Origin: an uncultured Methanobrevibacter sp.
GTDB lineage: Archaea; Methanobacteriota; Methanobacteria; Methanobacteriales; Methanobacteriaceae
Assembly (NCBI GenBank): GCA_905235495.1
Contig: CAJOMK010000058.1
Coordinates: forward strand, 1-7,755
Direction: 5' to 3'
Length of the DNA: 7,755 bases
Both the position numbers and the translations under genes were made by a program. Positions 1 through 5,647 of this stretch are shown piece by piece (the first letter of the stretch is position 1; each line of letters opens with the position of its first letter). Under the pieces are notes generated by a model that was not told the DNA's origin, did not search any database, and worked only from the letters and a program-made list of their open reading frames with translations.

Positions 1-513
1 GCATATGTTTCTAACCTCAGTGGCCTTGCATTTGGTGGAGGAAAACCAATTGATGGTGGAAGAGAATTTATCGATGGGCATAGGCTTATCGGTAATGGGG
101 TAACATGGAAAGGTTTCTTTAGTGGAACCATCCTTGGAACATGTGTTGGTGTAGTTTTAGGAATAATCGGCACATACTTTGGAGATTTAAGTGCATTAAC
201 TGGTGGAGTAGTGGATTTTCATGTTTATGGCAGTGTATTTGGCGGTTTGATTTTAGGATTTCTTATGGCTTTTGGTGCATTGTTTGGTGATTTGGTCGGA
301 AGTTTCATTAAAAGAAGAATGAGTCTTCAAAGTGGACAAGCAGCTCCATTTATGGACCAATTAGATTTTGTTATAGGTGCACTTGTATTTGCTTTATTGG
401 TAGTTAGAATCAGTTGGAGCCTATTTGTCATTATCATATTGCTTTCACTTATTTTACATTTAGGTGCTAACTCTATTGCTTATTTGCTTGGAATCAAGGA
501 TGTTTGGTACTAA
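1..513 (+). CDS. carS: CDP-archaeol synthase (CarS), 5' end outside window
   Basis: This integral membrane enzyme transfers CMP from CTP to 2,3-di-O-geranylgeranylglyceryl phosphate, giving CDP-archaeol, the branch point to all archaeal phospholipids. Frame 1 is open from the first base and gives 170 residues before TAA. The fragment begins AYVSNLSGLAFGGGKPIDGG, the family's N-terminal loop, followed by FIDGHRLIGNGVTWKG. Hydrophobic segments lie at about 37-59, 74-103 and 121-155. Between them is the Cds/CarS signature FGDLVGSFIKRR (95-106) followed by PFMDQLDFVIGAL (116-128), which in the family holds the metal and nucleotide site. Family proteins are only slightly longer, so I infer that roughly 15-20 N-terminal residues lie to the left of the window. 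An in-frame GTG at 211 is not the start, because family motifs precede it. The gene converges on a small minus-strand gene. A later gene in the window (1136-2662) may use lipids derived from its product. Confidence 0.94.
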   Translation, partial: AYVSNLSGLAFGGGKPIDGGREFIDGHRLIGNGVTWKGFFSGTILGTCVGVVLGIIGTYFGDLSALTGGVVDFHVYGSVFGGLILGFLMAFGALFGDLVGSFIKRRMSLQSGQAAPFMDQLDFVIGALVFALLVVRISWSLFVIIILLSLILHLGANSIAYLLGIKDVWY

Positions 514-515
514 TG

Positions 516-535
516 CAAACTTTATGAAAAGTTTG
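516..535. terminator. Hairpin between convergent genes
   Basis: CAAACTTT (516-523) and AAAGTTTG (528-535) form a perfect 8-bp stem around an ATGA tetraloop. The hairpin fills almost all of the 23-bp gap between the carS stop (511-513) and the stop of the minus-strand gene (537-539). It could end transcripts from both sides. There is no long T-tract on either side, and archaeal termination depends mainly on T-tracts, so the terminator role is inferred from position and symmetry only. Confidence 0.5.
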
Positions 536-536
536 T

Positions 537-833
537 TTAGTCATCAAAAATATCTACCAAGGGTTTTTGTTCATCTGTTTTTATGATTGGAGTTTCTTCT
601 CTTTTTTTACCTTTATCGTCTCGTTTTCTAAATCTCCAACCGTATTCCTTAAGCTCTTTTTCACTGACGCCATATCTGTTGGCTACCCATCTTAAGCCGT
701 GTTCTTCAACTTCTGCCTTAACATCTTCAGGATCGTTGAAGCTTATCGGTTCAATATTTTCATATTCTTCGAGTATTGTTAAAATTCTATTGTTTGGGAT
801 GTTGTTTAATTTAATCCACTCACTTAATTTCAT
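537..833 (-). CDS. Small helix-turn-helix-like protein of unknown function
   Basis: I do not recognise this family. The 98-residue product is predicted soluble, has no cysteine and has no membrane segment. Residues 1-25 look like two short helices. Residues 48-66, within LRWVANRYGVSEKELKEYGW, match the classical helix-turn-helix spacing: Ala, three residues, Gly-Val-Ser, then a second helix. A basic stretch follows (RFRKRDDKGKKR, 67-78), and the tail is acidic (VDIFDD). The start is set by AGGTG at 840-844, six bases from the ATG at 833. The in-frame GTG at 842 overlaps that ribosome binding site, so the 101-residue version is less likely. The gene converges with carS and diverges from the Tes-family gene. 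A DNA-binding role, possibly acting on its divergent neighbour, is inference only. The open plus-strand frame over the same DNA is a hydrophobic, low-quality translation without a ribosome binding site. Confidence 0.78.
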   Translation of the reverse strand: MKLSEWIKLNNIPNNRILTILEEYENIEPISFNDPEDVKAEVEEHGLRWVANRYGVSEKELKEYGWRFRKRDDKGKKREETPIIKTDEQKPLVDIFDD

Positions 834-839
834 ATTTTG

Positions 840-844
840 CACCT
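840..844 (-). promoter_or_regulatory. Ribosome binding site that sets the start of the small minus-strand gene
   Basis: Read on the minus strand this is AGGTG, complementary to the archaeal 16S 3' end. It sits six bases before the ATG at 833-831. It contains the GTG (842-840) that would otherwise add three residues, so the ATG is preferred. Confidence 0.65.
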
Positions 845-1126
845 AAACATAATTTAATACTATTTATCTTCTTTCTATTACTTAATATATTCTAAATTTT
901 TTTCATAATCATAACTTTATATACAATAAAAGATATATTAAGTATATTATGTTATATAATGTTTTTATAAACTAAATTATTATTGATTTGAATTGTTAAT
1001 TTTCATTTGATAGATATTGAAATTAGAATTTTTTCTAAATCAATTTCTTTTATTGAATCAATTTAATTTATATTAAATCTTATTAAAAATAAATTATCAA
1101 AAATCATTAAATATAAAGATTATTGT
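845..1126. promoter_or_regulatory. Divergent AT-rich control region
   Basis: No gene is visible between the minus-strand gene and the Tes-family gene. TATA-like sites are TTTATATA at 916-923 (TATATAAA on the minus strand, about 85 bases before the minus-strand start), TTATATAA at 952-959 (a palindrome that could serve either direction), and TTTATATT at 1067-1074. The last would place a plus-strand transcript start near 1097-1100, about 37 bases before the GTG of the radical SAM gene. An 11-base palindrome, ATTGAATCAAT, lies at 1052-1062 directly before that site and could be an operator. In sequence this AT-rich, several such matches are expected by chance, so individual boxes are tentative. 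Confidence 0.4.
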
Positions 1127-1135
1127 GGTGAGAGT

Positions 1136-2662
1136 GTGCATATTAAAAATACAACTAGCTTATGTTCAATCTGTCTTAAACCTTTAGAAGCGGAGGTTTA
1201 TGAAGAGGATGGAAAAGTCTGGATTAAAAAGGAATGTCCAGAACATGGAGAATTCAATAATACTTATTGGAGTGATGCAGATTTATATGACAGAGTCGAT
1301 CAAATTGACTCTATTACTCAAGATTTGGAAAATCCTATGGTGAATAAGGTTGCAAAATGTCCGCAAAACTGCGGTATTTGTTCTGAGCATGAATCATATA
1401 CTGTTTTAGGATTAATTGATGTTACAAACAGATGTAATTTGAAATGTCCTATCTGTTTTGCTAATGCAGCAACTTCTAAAAAATTATTTGAACCTACTCA
1501 AGATGAAATTCGTCAAATGCTTAAGAACTTAAGAAATGAAAAGCCTATTCCTGCTCCAGCTATTCAATATGCTGGAGGTGAACCTACCGTAAGAAAAGAT
1601 TTGCCAGATTTAATCAGAATGGCAAGGGAAGAAGGATTTTCACATACTCAAATAGCAACCAACGGTATTAGAATTGCTAAGAAAGAAGGTTATGCTCAAG
1701 AATTGAAAGATGCAGGATTAAACACTGTTTACTTGCAATTTGATGGTGTTACTGAAGAACCTTATCTTATAGCAAGAAATAAAAATCTCTTAAATGTAAA
1801 ATTGGAAGCTATTGAAAAATGTAGAGAAGCAGGACTTGGTGTTGTAATCGTACCTACCGTTGTAAAAGGTGTAAATGACCAACAAATTGGTGATATCATC
1901 AGATTTGCTATTGAAAACATCGATATCGTTCATGGTGTAAACTTCCAGCCAGTATCATTTTCTGGAAGAACTCCATCTGACCAAGTGGAAGAGCAAAGAA
2001 TCACAATCCCTGACTTTTTAAAATTGGTTGATGAACAGACTGACGGTCAAATTGCAAAAGATGATTTCTATTCTGCAACATCCGTTCAACCTGTATCCAG
2101 TTTTATTGGAGCATTAAGACACGAAGAACCTCCAGTAATCTTAAACTGTCACCAACACTGTGGTTCAGCTACTTATATCTTTATGGATGGGGATAAGATC
2201 ATACCTATCACCCGTTTCATTGATGTTGATAAATTTTTATCATTCCTTAACAAATACACAGACAGATTGGAAGATGGTGGTTTCGCTATCAAATCCAGAG
2301 TTTTAGCAAGTGCTGCTAAAAACCTTCCTAAAATCATCAATGAAGATGAAGCTCCATCTGGTTTAGATATGAAAAAGATTTTATTGGATATCTTTAGAAG
2401 TCAATCCTATGATGCATTAGGTGAATTCCACGTTAATTCATTGCTCGTATCCTGTATGCATTTCATGGATCCATTTAACTTTGATACAGATAGAGTAAAA
2501 GACTGCGTTATCCATTATGCAGTTCCTGATGGAAGAGTTATTCCATTCTGTACAATGAACTCTATCTACAGACAAGGAATTGAAGATGAATTTTCCGTTC
2601 CATTAAATCAGAAAATGACTGAATTTAATGATAAGACTGGAAAAGAAGAAGAGGATGAATAA
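1136..2662 (+). CDS. tes: Radical SAM protein of the tetraether lipid synthase (Tes/MJ0619) family
   Basis: Family members use radical SAM chemistry to join the terminal methyls of two archaeol lipids into biphytanyl chains, giving tetraether (GDGT) lipids. The 508-residue length matches M. jannaschii MJ0619 closely. An N-terminal rubredoxin-like metal site is seen at C10, C13, C34 and H37 (CPEHG). An extra cluster motif is C75-x3-C79-x2-C82. The radical SAM motif C100-x3-C104-x2-C107 (CNLKCPIC) follows, with GGEP at 147-150. Further cysteines lie at 338 and 342 (NCHQHCGSATYIF) and at 440, 457 and 472, in the conserved C-terminal block ending FCTMNSIYRQ. These would supply auxiliary iron-sulfur clusters. 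The start is GTG with GGTGA at 1127-1131, four bases upstream; the cysteines begin at residue 10, so a later start is excluded. The family was earlier proposed to methylate a methanopterin precursor, and mptG is downstream, so that role remains an alternative. I favour Tes from the motif set and carS nearby. Confidence 0.82.
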   Translation: MHIKNTTSLCSICLKPLEAEVYEEDGKVWIKKECPEHGEFNNTYWSDADLYDRVDQIDSITQDLENPMVNKVAKCPQNCGICSEHESYTVLGLIDVTNRCNLKCPICFANAATSKKLFEPTQDEIRQMLKNLRNEKPIPAPAIQYAGGEPTVRKDLPDLIRMAREEGFSHTQIATNGIRIAKKEGYAQELKDAGLNTVYLQFDGVTEEPYLIARNKNLLNVKLEAIEKCREAGLGVVIVPTVVKGVNDQQIGDIIRFAIENIDIVHGVNFQPVSFSGRTPSDQVEEQRITIPDFLKLVDEQTDGQIAKDDFYSATSVQPVSSFIGALRHEEPPVILNCHQHCGSATYIFMDGDKIIPITRFIDVDKFLSFLNKYTDRLEDGGFAIKSRVLASAAKNLPKIINEDEAPSGLDMKKILLDIFRSQSYDALGEFHVNSLLVSCMHFMDPFNFDTDRVKDCVIHYAVPDGRVIPFCTMNSIYRQGIEDEFSVPLNQKMTEFNDKTGKEEEDE

Positions 2663-2678
2663 ATAATTTTATTAGTCC

Positions 2679-2799
2679 TTTTTTTATTTTTTTACATTTT
2701 TTTCTATTTTTTACCTTATTTTTTCTATTTTTTTTTAATTATTGGTACTTTTTTTTTTAATTATTAGTACTTTTTTTATTATTTTTTCTATTTTTTTTT
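2679..2799 (+). terminator. Multi-T-tract termination zone after the radical SAM gene
   Basis: Starting 17 bases after the stop codon there are nine runs of six to ten T. They start at 2679, 2687, 2697, 2707, 2719, 2728, 2749, 2771 and 2782, and a T9 run at 2791-2799 closes the zone. Runs of T in the coding strand are the main intrinsic termination signal in archaea. No GC-rich hairpin is associated. Confidence 0.7.
2728..2770. repeat. Imperfect 22-bp tandem repeat inside the T-tract zone
   Basis: A T-run followed by AATTATTGGTAC (2737-2748) recurs as a T-run followed by AATTATTAGTAC (2759-2770), one mismatch in twelve. The period is exactly 22 bp, close to two helical turns. It probably arose by slippage. 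Confidence 0.7.
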
Positions 2800-2883
2800 A
2801 CATAATTTCTCTAATTTTTTCTATAAGTTTTCTAATTATTTTCAATTAATTCTAAGATTTTTCAATAAATATATATAATAAAA

Positions 2884-2891
2884 TTTATATA
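2884..2891 (+). promoter_or_regulatory. TATA box for mptG
   Basis: TTTATATA matches the methanogen TATA consensus. A start site about 25 bases downstream (near 2912-2918) would give a leader of about 130 bases containing the hairpins at 2972-3024. TTTAAATA at 2943-2950 is a weaker alternative that would start transcription near 2972 and shorten the leader. Confidence 0.45.
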
Positions 2892-2971
2892 TTAATATTG
2901 AATATTTAAGATAGTGAACTTATTTCTGTTTGTTAAATATTGTTTAAATAGTTATAATTATTAGATTTGAT

Positions 2972-3024
2972 AATTGGATTGAAGGAGGAAGAAGAAGTTT
3001 TTTATCCAATTCAATTATTGAATT
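2972..3024 (+). promoter_or_regulatory. Structured mptG leader with two overlapping hairpins
   Basis: AATTGGAT (2972-2979) pairs perfectly with ATCCAATT (3004-3011). The 24-base loop between them holds a purine run that includes GGAGG (2984-2988). A second perfect stem is AATTCAA (3008-3014) with TTGAATT (3018-3024) around TTA. The stems share bases 3008-3011, so they cannot both form fully. GGAGG is 56 bases from the mptG ATG and has no start codon at normal spacing, so it is not that gene's direct ribosome binding site. The arrangement resembles a leader with alternative folds, but the stems are AT-rich and function is inferred. Confidence 0.35.
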
Positions 3025-3044
3025 AGTTAAATGGTCGTGAAAAA

Positions 3045-4025
3045 ATGATTATTAAAGCACCTTCAAGATTACATATGTCTCTTATTGATATGAATGGGTC
3101 TTATAAGAGGATTGATGGTGGTATAGGTCTAGCACTTAGCGATCCACAATTTGTATTAGAAAGTGAAGAAACTAATGAAAAAGGATATACCTTAGAATTT
3201 TCTGATGGAATTAGACAAGATTCAATAGAAGAATGTCAAGATAAAATTCCAAAAGCTGCTAAAAAAATTGCAGAACTCTGTGATATTGAATTAGGATTCC
3301 ATTTTAAAGTTTTAGAAGCTTATCCAGCACACTCTGGTTTAGGTTCTGGAACTCAAATCTCAGTTTGTACTGCTCATTTAATGACTGCAACTGCAGGGCT
3401 TGAATACTCAAGTAGAGACTTAAGTGCTATGGTTGAAAGAGGCGGAACCTCAGGTATAGGTACTTTTGCTCATGATTTAGGTGGATTCATTGTTGATGGA
3501 GGCCATAGTTTAGAAGAAAAGCCTGGATTTTTACCTTCATCCGCATCTAAAGCAAAACCTGCTACATTAATCGCAAGATATGAGTTCCCTGAAGAATGGG
3601 ATATTTTGCTTGCAATGCCTGAAGTGGAAGAGACCATGCATGATCAACAGGAAGTGAATGTATTCCAAACTTACTGTCCTCTTCCAAAAACTGAAGTGGA
3701 ACAGGTTTCTCATTTGATTTTGATGAATTTGATTCCATTCTTGCTTGAAAAAGACATTGTTAACTTTGGTTGGGCAATTAAAGAACTTCAAAAAGTCGGG
3801 TTCAATAAACTTGAACACAGTTTAGACCCACATTACTTACCTAATATGCAAGCTCTTGATGATGCAGGAGCTTATGGTACTGGTATCAGTTCCTTTGGCC
3901 CTACTTTATACACTGTATTTGATGACAACAATAAAGATGTTGTAAAAGCAGCAGAGGAATTGGTAGGTAAAGACCGTGTAAAAGTAACCAAAGCTCAAAA
4001 CCATGGTTATGTAATTGAAAAATAA
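3045..4025 (+). CDS. mptG: Beta-ribofuranosylaminobenzene 5'-phosphate synthase (MptG)
   Basis: This cytosolic enzyme catalyses the first committed step of the arene branch of tetrahydromethanopterin synthesis. It joins PRPP to 4-hydroxybenzoate or 4-aminobenzoate with loss of CO2 and pyrophosphate to form a C-riboside. The 326-residue protein has the family's full length and its hallmark N-terminus, IIKAPSRLHMSLIDMNGSYKR, then DGGIGLAL. The GHMP-type glycine loop is GLGSGTQ at 98-104, followed by GGTSGIGTFAHDLGGFIVDGG (133-153), which in the family lines the substrate pocket. The C-terminus keeps GTGISSFGPTLYTV, the family's second glycine-rich block. The ATG at 3045 fits the family start exactly. 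Its ribosome binding site is weak, only CGTGA at 3036-3040. The nearest upstream gene is the radical SAM gene, 382 bases away beyond a termination zone, so mptG probably has its own promoter. A hairpin with T11 follows the gene. Confidence 0.95.
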   Translation: MIIKAPSRLHMSLIDMNGSYKRIDGGIGLALSDPQFVLESEETNEKGYTLEFSDGIRQDSIEECQDKIPKAAKKIAELCDIELGFHFKVLEAYPAHSGLGSGTQISVCTAHLMTATAGLEYSSRDLSAMVERGGTSGIGTFAHDLGGFIVDGGHSLEEKPGFLPSSASKAKPATLIARYEFPEEWDILLAMPEVEETMHDQQEVNVFQTYCPLPKTEVEQVSHLILMNLIPFLLEKDIVNFGWAIKELQKVGFNKLEHSLDPHYLPNMQALDDAGAYGTGISSFGPTLYTVFDDNNKDVVKAAEELVGKDRVKVTKAQNHGYVIEK

Positions 4026-4070
4026 GTTCAATGAAAGAATTGGAATTAGTTAGAATACTTTATTGTTTGT

Positions 4071-4101
4071 TATGGAATTGAATTCCATAATTTTTTTTTT
4101 T
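4071..4101 (+). terminator. Hairpin plus T11 after mptG, just before hacB
   Basis: TATGGAATTGAATTCCATA (4071-4089) is a perfect palindrome around one central G. It is followed by AA (4089-4090 counted from the last stem base) and then T11 (4091-4101). With a realistic five-base loop the stem is 7 bp, the classic hairpin plus U-tract form. It lies 46 bases after the mptG stop and ends 26 bases before the hacB ATG. It may end mptG transcripts, or act as an attenuator or operator for hacB. Confidence 0.6.
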
Positions 4102-4106
4102 AAATA
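4099..4106 (+). promoter_or_regulatory. Possible hacB TATA box overlapping the T11 tract
   Basis: TTTAAATA is centred about 25 bases before the hacB ATG at 4128. If used, transcription would start at or next to the start codon, giving a leaderless mRNA. This would let hacB escape the terminator directly upstream. The alternative is readthrough from mptG or a promoter at 4026-4070, where I see no convincing TATA box. Confidence 0.35.
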
Positions 4107-4118
4107 TTTGTATATGTA

Positions 4119-4122
4119 GTGA
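4119..4122 (+). promoter_or_regulatory. Weak ribosome binding site that sets the hacB start
   Basis: GTGA matches part of the GGAGGTGA consensus, five bases before the ATG at 4128. It coincides with the alternative GTG start that would add MNT to the protein. The match is only four bases, and a leaderless transcript would make it irrelevant. Confidence 0.4.
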
Positions 4123-4127
4123 ATACT

Positions 4128-4613
4128 ATGGCTGGAATTAGAGGAAAAGTTTGGAATTTTGGAGATAACATTGATACTGATGTTATCATTCCAGGAAGAT
4201 ATTTAAGAACATTCAATCCAAAGGATTTGGCGCTTCATGTTCTTGAAGGAGAAAGGGCGGACTTCACCAAAAACGTAAAGCAAGGTGACATCATACTTGC
4301 AGGTGAAAACTTTGGTTGCGGATCTTCAAGGGAACAGGCTCCAGTAGCAATCAAGGCTGCAGGTGTTGAAGCTATTGTTGCAAAATCATTTGCACGTATC
4401 TTCTATAGGAATGCAATAAATATTGGTTTGCCTGTAGTTGTTGCAGATATTGAAGCAGATGATGGTGATGTTCTTTCTTTTGATTTGGAAAAGGGAATCA
4501 TCGTCAATGAGACCAAAAATATTGAAGTTAAATTTCAAGCTTTTAAAGAATTCATGATAAATATATTGTCTGATGGTGGTCTAGTTAAACATTATTTGGC
4601 AGAAAAGGAATAA
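4128..4613 (+). CDS. hacB: Homoaconitase-type small subunit (coenzyme B synthesis)
   Basis: This is the small, swivelling subunit of an aconitase-family hydro-lyase. The methanogen homoaconitase converts homocitrate and its longer homologues via the cis-aconitate analogues to the iso-forms in 2-oxosuberate synthesis for coenzyme B; a separate large subunit (not in this window) carries the 4Fe-4S cluster. The 161 residues open with GKVWNFGDNIDTDVIIPGRYLRT. NFGCGSSREQ (61-70) and KSFARIFYRNAINIGLP (86-102) are the family's active-site and conserved blocks. The loop YLRT (25-28) is typical of the methanogen homoaconitase, whereas isopropylmalate isomerases usually have YLVYT-like loops, so I prefer hacB to leuD. 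The motif is not absolute proof. ATG at 4128 is preferred over the in-frame GTG at 4119: GTGA at 4119-4122 fits as a ribosome binding site five bases away, and family proteins begin close to the IRGKV segment. Confidence 0.85.
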   Translation: MAGIRGKVWNFGDNIDTDVIIPGRYLRTFNPKDLALHVLEGERADFTKNVKQGDIILAGENFGCGSSREQAPVAIKAAGVEAIVAKSFARIFYRNAINIGLPVVVADIEADDGDVLSFDLEKGIIVNETKNIEVKFQAFKEFMINILSDGGLVKHYLAEKE

Positions 4614-4629
4614 GTTTAATTAAATTGAT

Positions 4630-4690
4630 AGCTTGATTATTTAACGCGGTGTTTTTATGGTAAACTATTCGTTAAATTAATCAAACTTTT
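4630..4690 (+). terminator. Long hairpin with U-rich tail after hacB
   Basis: TTGATTATTTAACG (4633-4646) pairs with CGTTAAATTAATCAA (4670-4684), 14 pairs with one bulged base. AG (4630-4631) and CT (4686-4687) add two outer pairs across a C/A mismatch. The 23-base apical region contains a further GTTT/AAAC pairing (4651-4654 with 4662-4665). Directly after comes TTTTATTTT (4687-4695). It starts 17 bases after the hacB stop, so a terminator is the simplest reading. Confidence 0.65.
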
Positions 4691-4691
4691 A

Positions 4692-4726
4692 TTTTAAATG
4701 CCATCATTTGAAATATGTTTTTTCTT
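4692..4726 (+). terminator. Second tandem hairpin and T-tract
   Basis: Bases 4692-4700 pair with 4705-4713 in a 9-bp stem with one G-U pair and a CCAT loop. A T6 run follows at 4718-4723, then CTTTTATTTT. The left arm uses the U-rich tail of the preceding hairpin, so the two structures overlap in use. A back-up terminator is likely. Confidence 0.5.
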
Positions 4727-5006
4727 TTATTTTGATATTAGATATTGGGCTTATCATAAGATGTATAATATATTCTCTTAATTTTTGGATAAGTTTTTTA
4801 AAATCAATACATAAGTTTATAATTAACTTAATCTATAATATTATAATAATCAATTAAATTTATTAATTTAAATTAATAACATAGCTATTTTTAATTATTT
4901 TTTTAGTTTTTCATGAGAAAAATTAATGTTCTTATGTTTTAATTTATTACTTTTATTGAGTTTTCAATTTGAATTATTCGTAGTTATGTTATTCTATAAA
5001 AAATGT
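4727..5006 (+). promoter_or_regulatory. AT-rich gap upstream of the zinc-ribbon gene
   Basis: No gene is visible. TTTATAAT at 4816-4823 is the best distant TATA candidate. CTATAAAA near 4994-5001 is too close to the ATG unless the mRNA is leaderless, which the strong ribosome binding site argues against. A hairpin at 4903-4912 with 4917-4926 (10 pairs, one G-U, ATGA loop) lies about 90 bases before the gene. Its stem is almost all A/T and may be chance. Confidence 0.3.
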
Positions 5007-5017
5007 GAGGTGAAAAT

Positions 5018-5647
5018 ATGGTTTGTCCAGTTTGTGGTTCTGATGAAGCAGTCATTTTAAAGAATAAGATTATCAATGCCAAATCAAAGGAAATCAGAGA
5101 ATTCCTTTTGAAATGTGATGAATGCGGATCTGTTTATAAGGAAAGAGTCACCCAAGACAATCCTAAACCATATAGGTTAATCATTAGTGAACATGAAGAT
5201 ACTCATAAAACAATCATTGACTTATTCCCTGATGAAGAGTTGGCTGTTGGGGATTTCTTAATATCAGAACTTGGAAAGGTTAAAATTACTTCTTTGGAAC
5301 TTGATGATGAAAAAAGAGTTAAGAAAGTTATAGCTCGTGATGTAAGAACTATTTGGGCATCATCAGAAGAGATTCCTGCACGTTTCGGAGTTTCAATTGA
5401 CTTGCATGGAAAAGTCGCTTCTTTCAAATGTGAAACAGAACGTGACTTTAAGATTGCAGTGGATGACATTCTTAAAATCGACAAATACGTGGCAAGAGTT
5501 CATGTAATCAAAACCGAAGAGAGAAAAACCACTAAAGGTTATGCAAAGGCAAAGGTTATCAAAAGGGTTTATGCTAAACCGGTAAAGTTCAATCATTATG
5601 ATTATGATTTAACCAAATATATTGTTCAGGCTAAACAATTAACATAA
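5018..5647 (+). CDS. Archaeal zinc-ribbon protein, HVO_0476/COG1326-like
   Basis: The 209-residue protein begins MVCPVCGSDE. C3, C6, C33 and C36 (CDECGS) form a four-cysteine zinc ribbon. The rest, roughly 50-205, is a soluble alpha/beta and beta-rich region including GDFLISELGKVKITSLEL and RDVRTIWASSEEIPARFGVSIDLHG. It fits the uncharacterised archaeal zinc-finger family named after HVO_0476. No enzymatic motif is visible and no function is established that I can cite. GAGGTGA (5007-5013), four bases before the ATG, is a strong ribosome binding site. The next gene, a tRNA-modifying enzyme, follows after 144 bases without a T-tract terminator, so cotranscription is likely and a nucleic-acid role is plausible but unproven. 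The last codons are duplicated downstream: the codons for DLTKYIVQAK recur at 5674-5703. The present ending QLT may therefore be a rearranged C-terminus. Confidence 0.82.
   Translation: MVCPVCGSDEAVILKNKIINAKSKEIREFLLKCDECGSVYKERVTQDNPKPYRLIISEHEDTHKTIIDLFPDEELAVGDFLISELGKVKITSLELDDEKRVKKVIARDVRTIWASSEEIPARFGVSIDLHGKVASFKCETERDFKIAVDDILKIDKYVARVHVIKTEERKTTKGYAKAKVIKRVYAKPVKFNHYDYDLTKYIVQAKQLT

Noticed and set aside
583..846. Plus-strand open frame of 87 codons over the small minus-strand gene
   Set aside because: Its translation is rich in Ser, Leu and Phe with no family features, and it has no ribosome binding site. The opposite strand has a good site, balanced composition and a helix-turn-helix pattern.
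2984..2988. GGAGG as a ribosome binding site for an unlisted small gene
   Set aside because: No ATG, GTG or TTG lies at 4-12 bases downstream, and the next possible start (TTG at 3018) stops after two codons.
3567..3818. Minus-strand open frame inside mptG
   Set aside because: It is wholly antisense to a well-recognised enzyme, and its translation has no recognisable features.
5203..5596. Two overlapping minus-strand frames inside the zinc-ribbon gene
   Set aside because: They are antisense shadows; the plus-strand gene has clear zinc-binding cysteines and a strong ribosome binding site.
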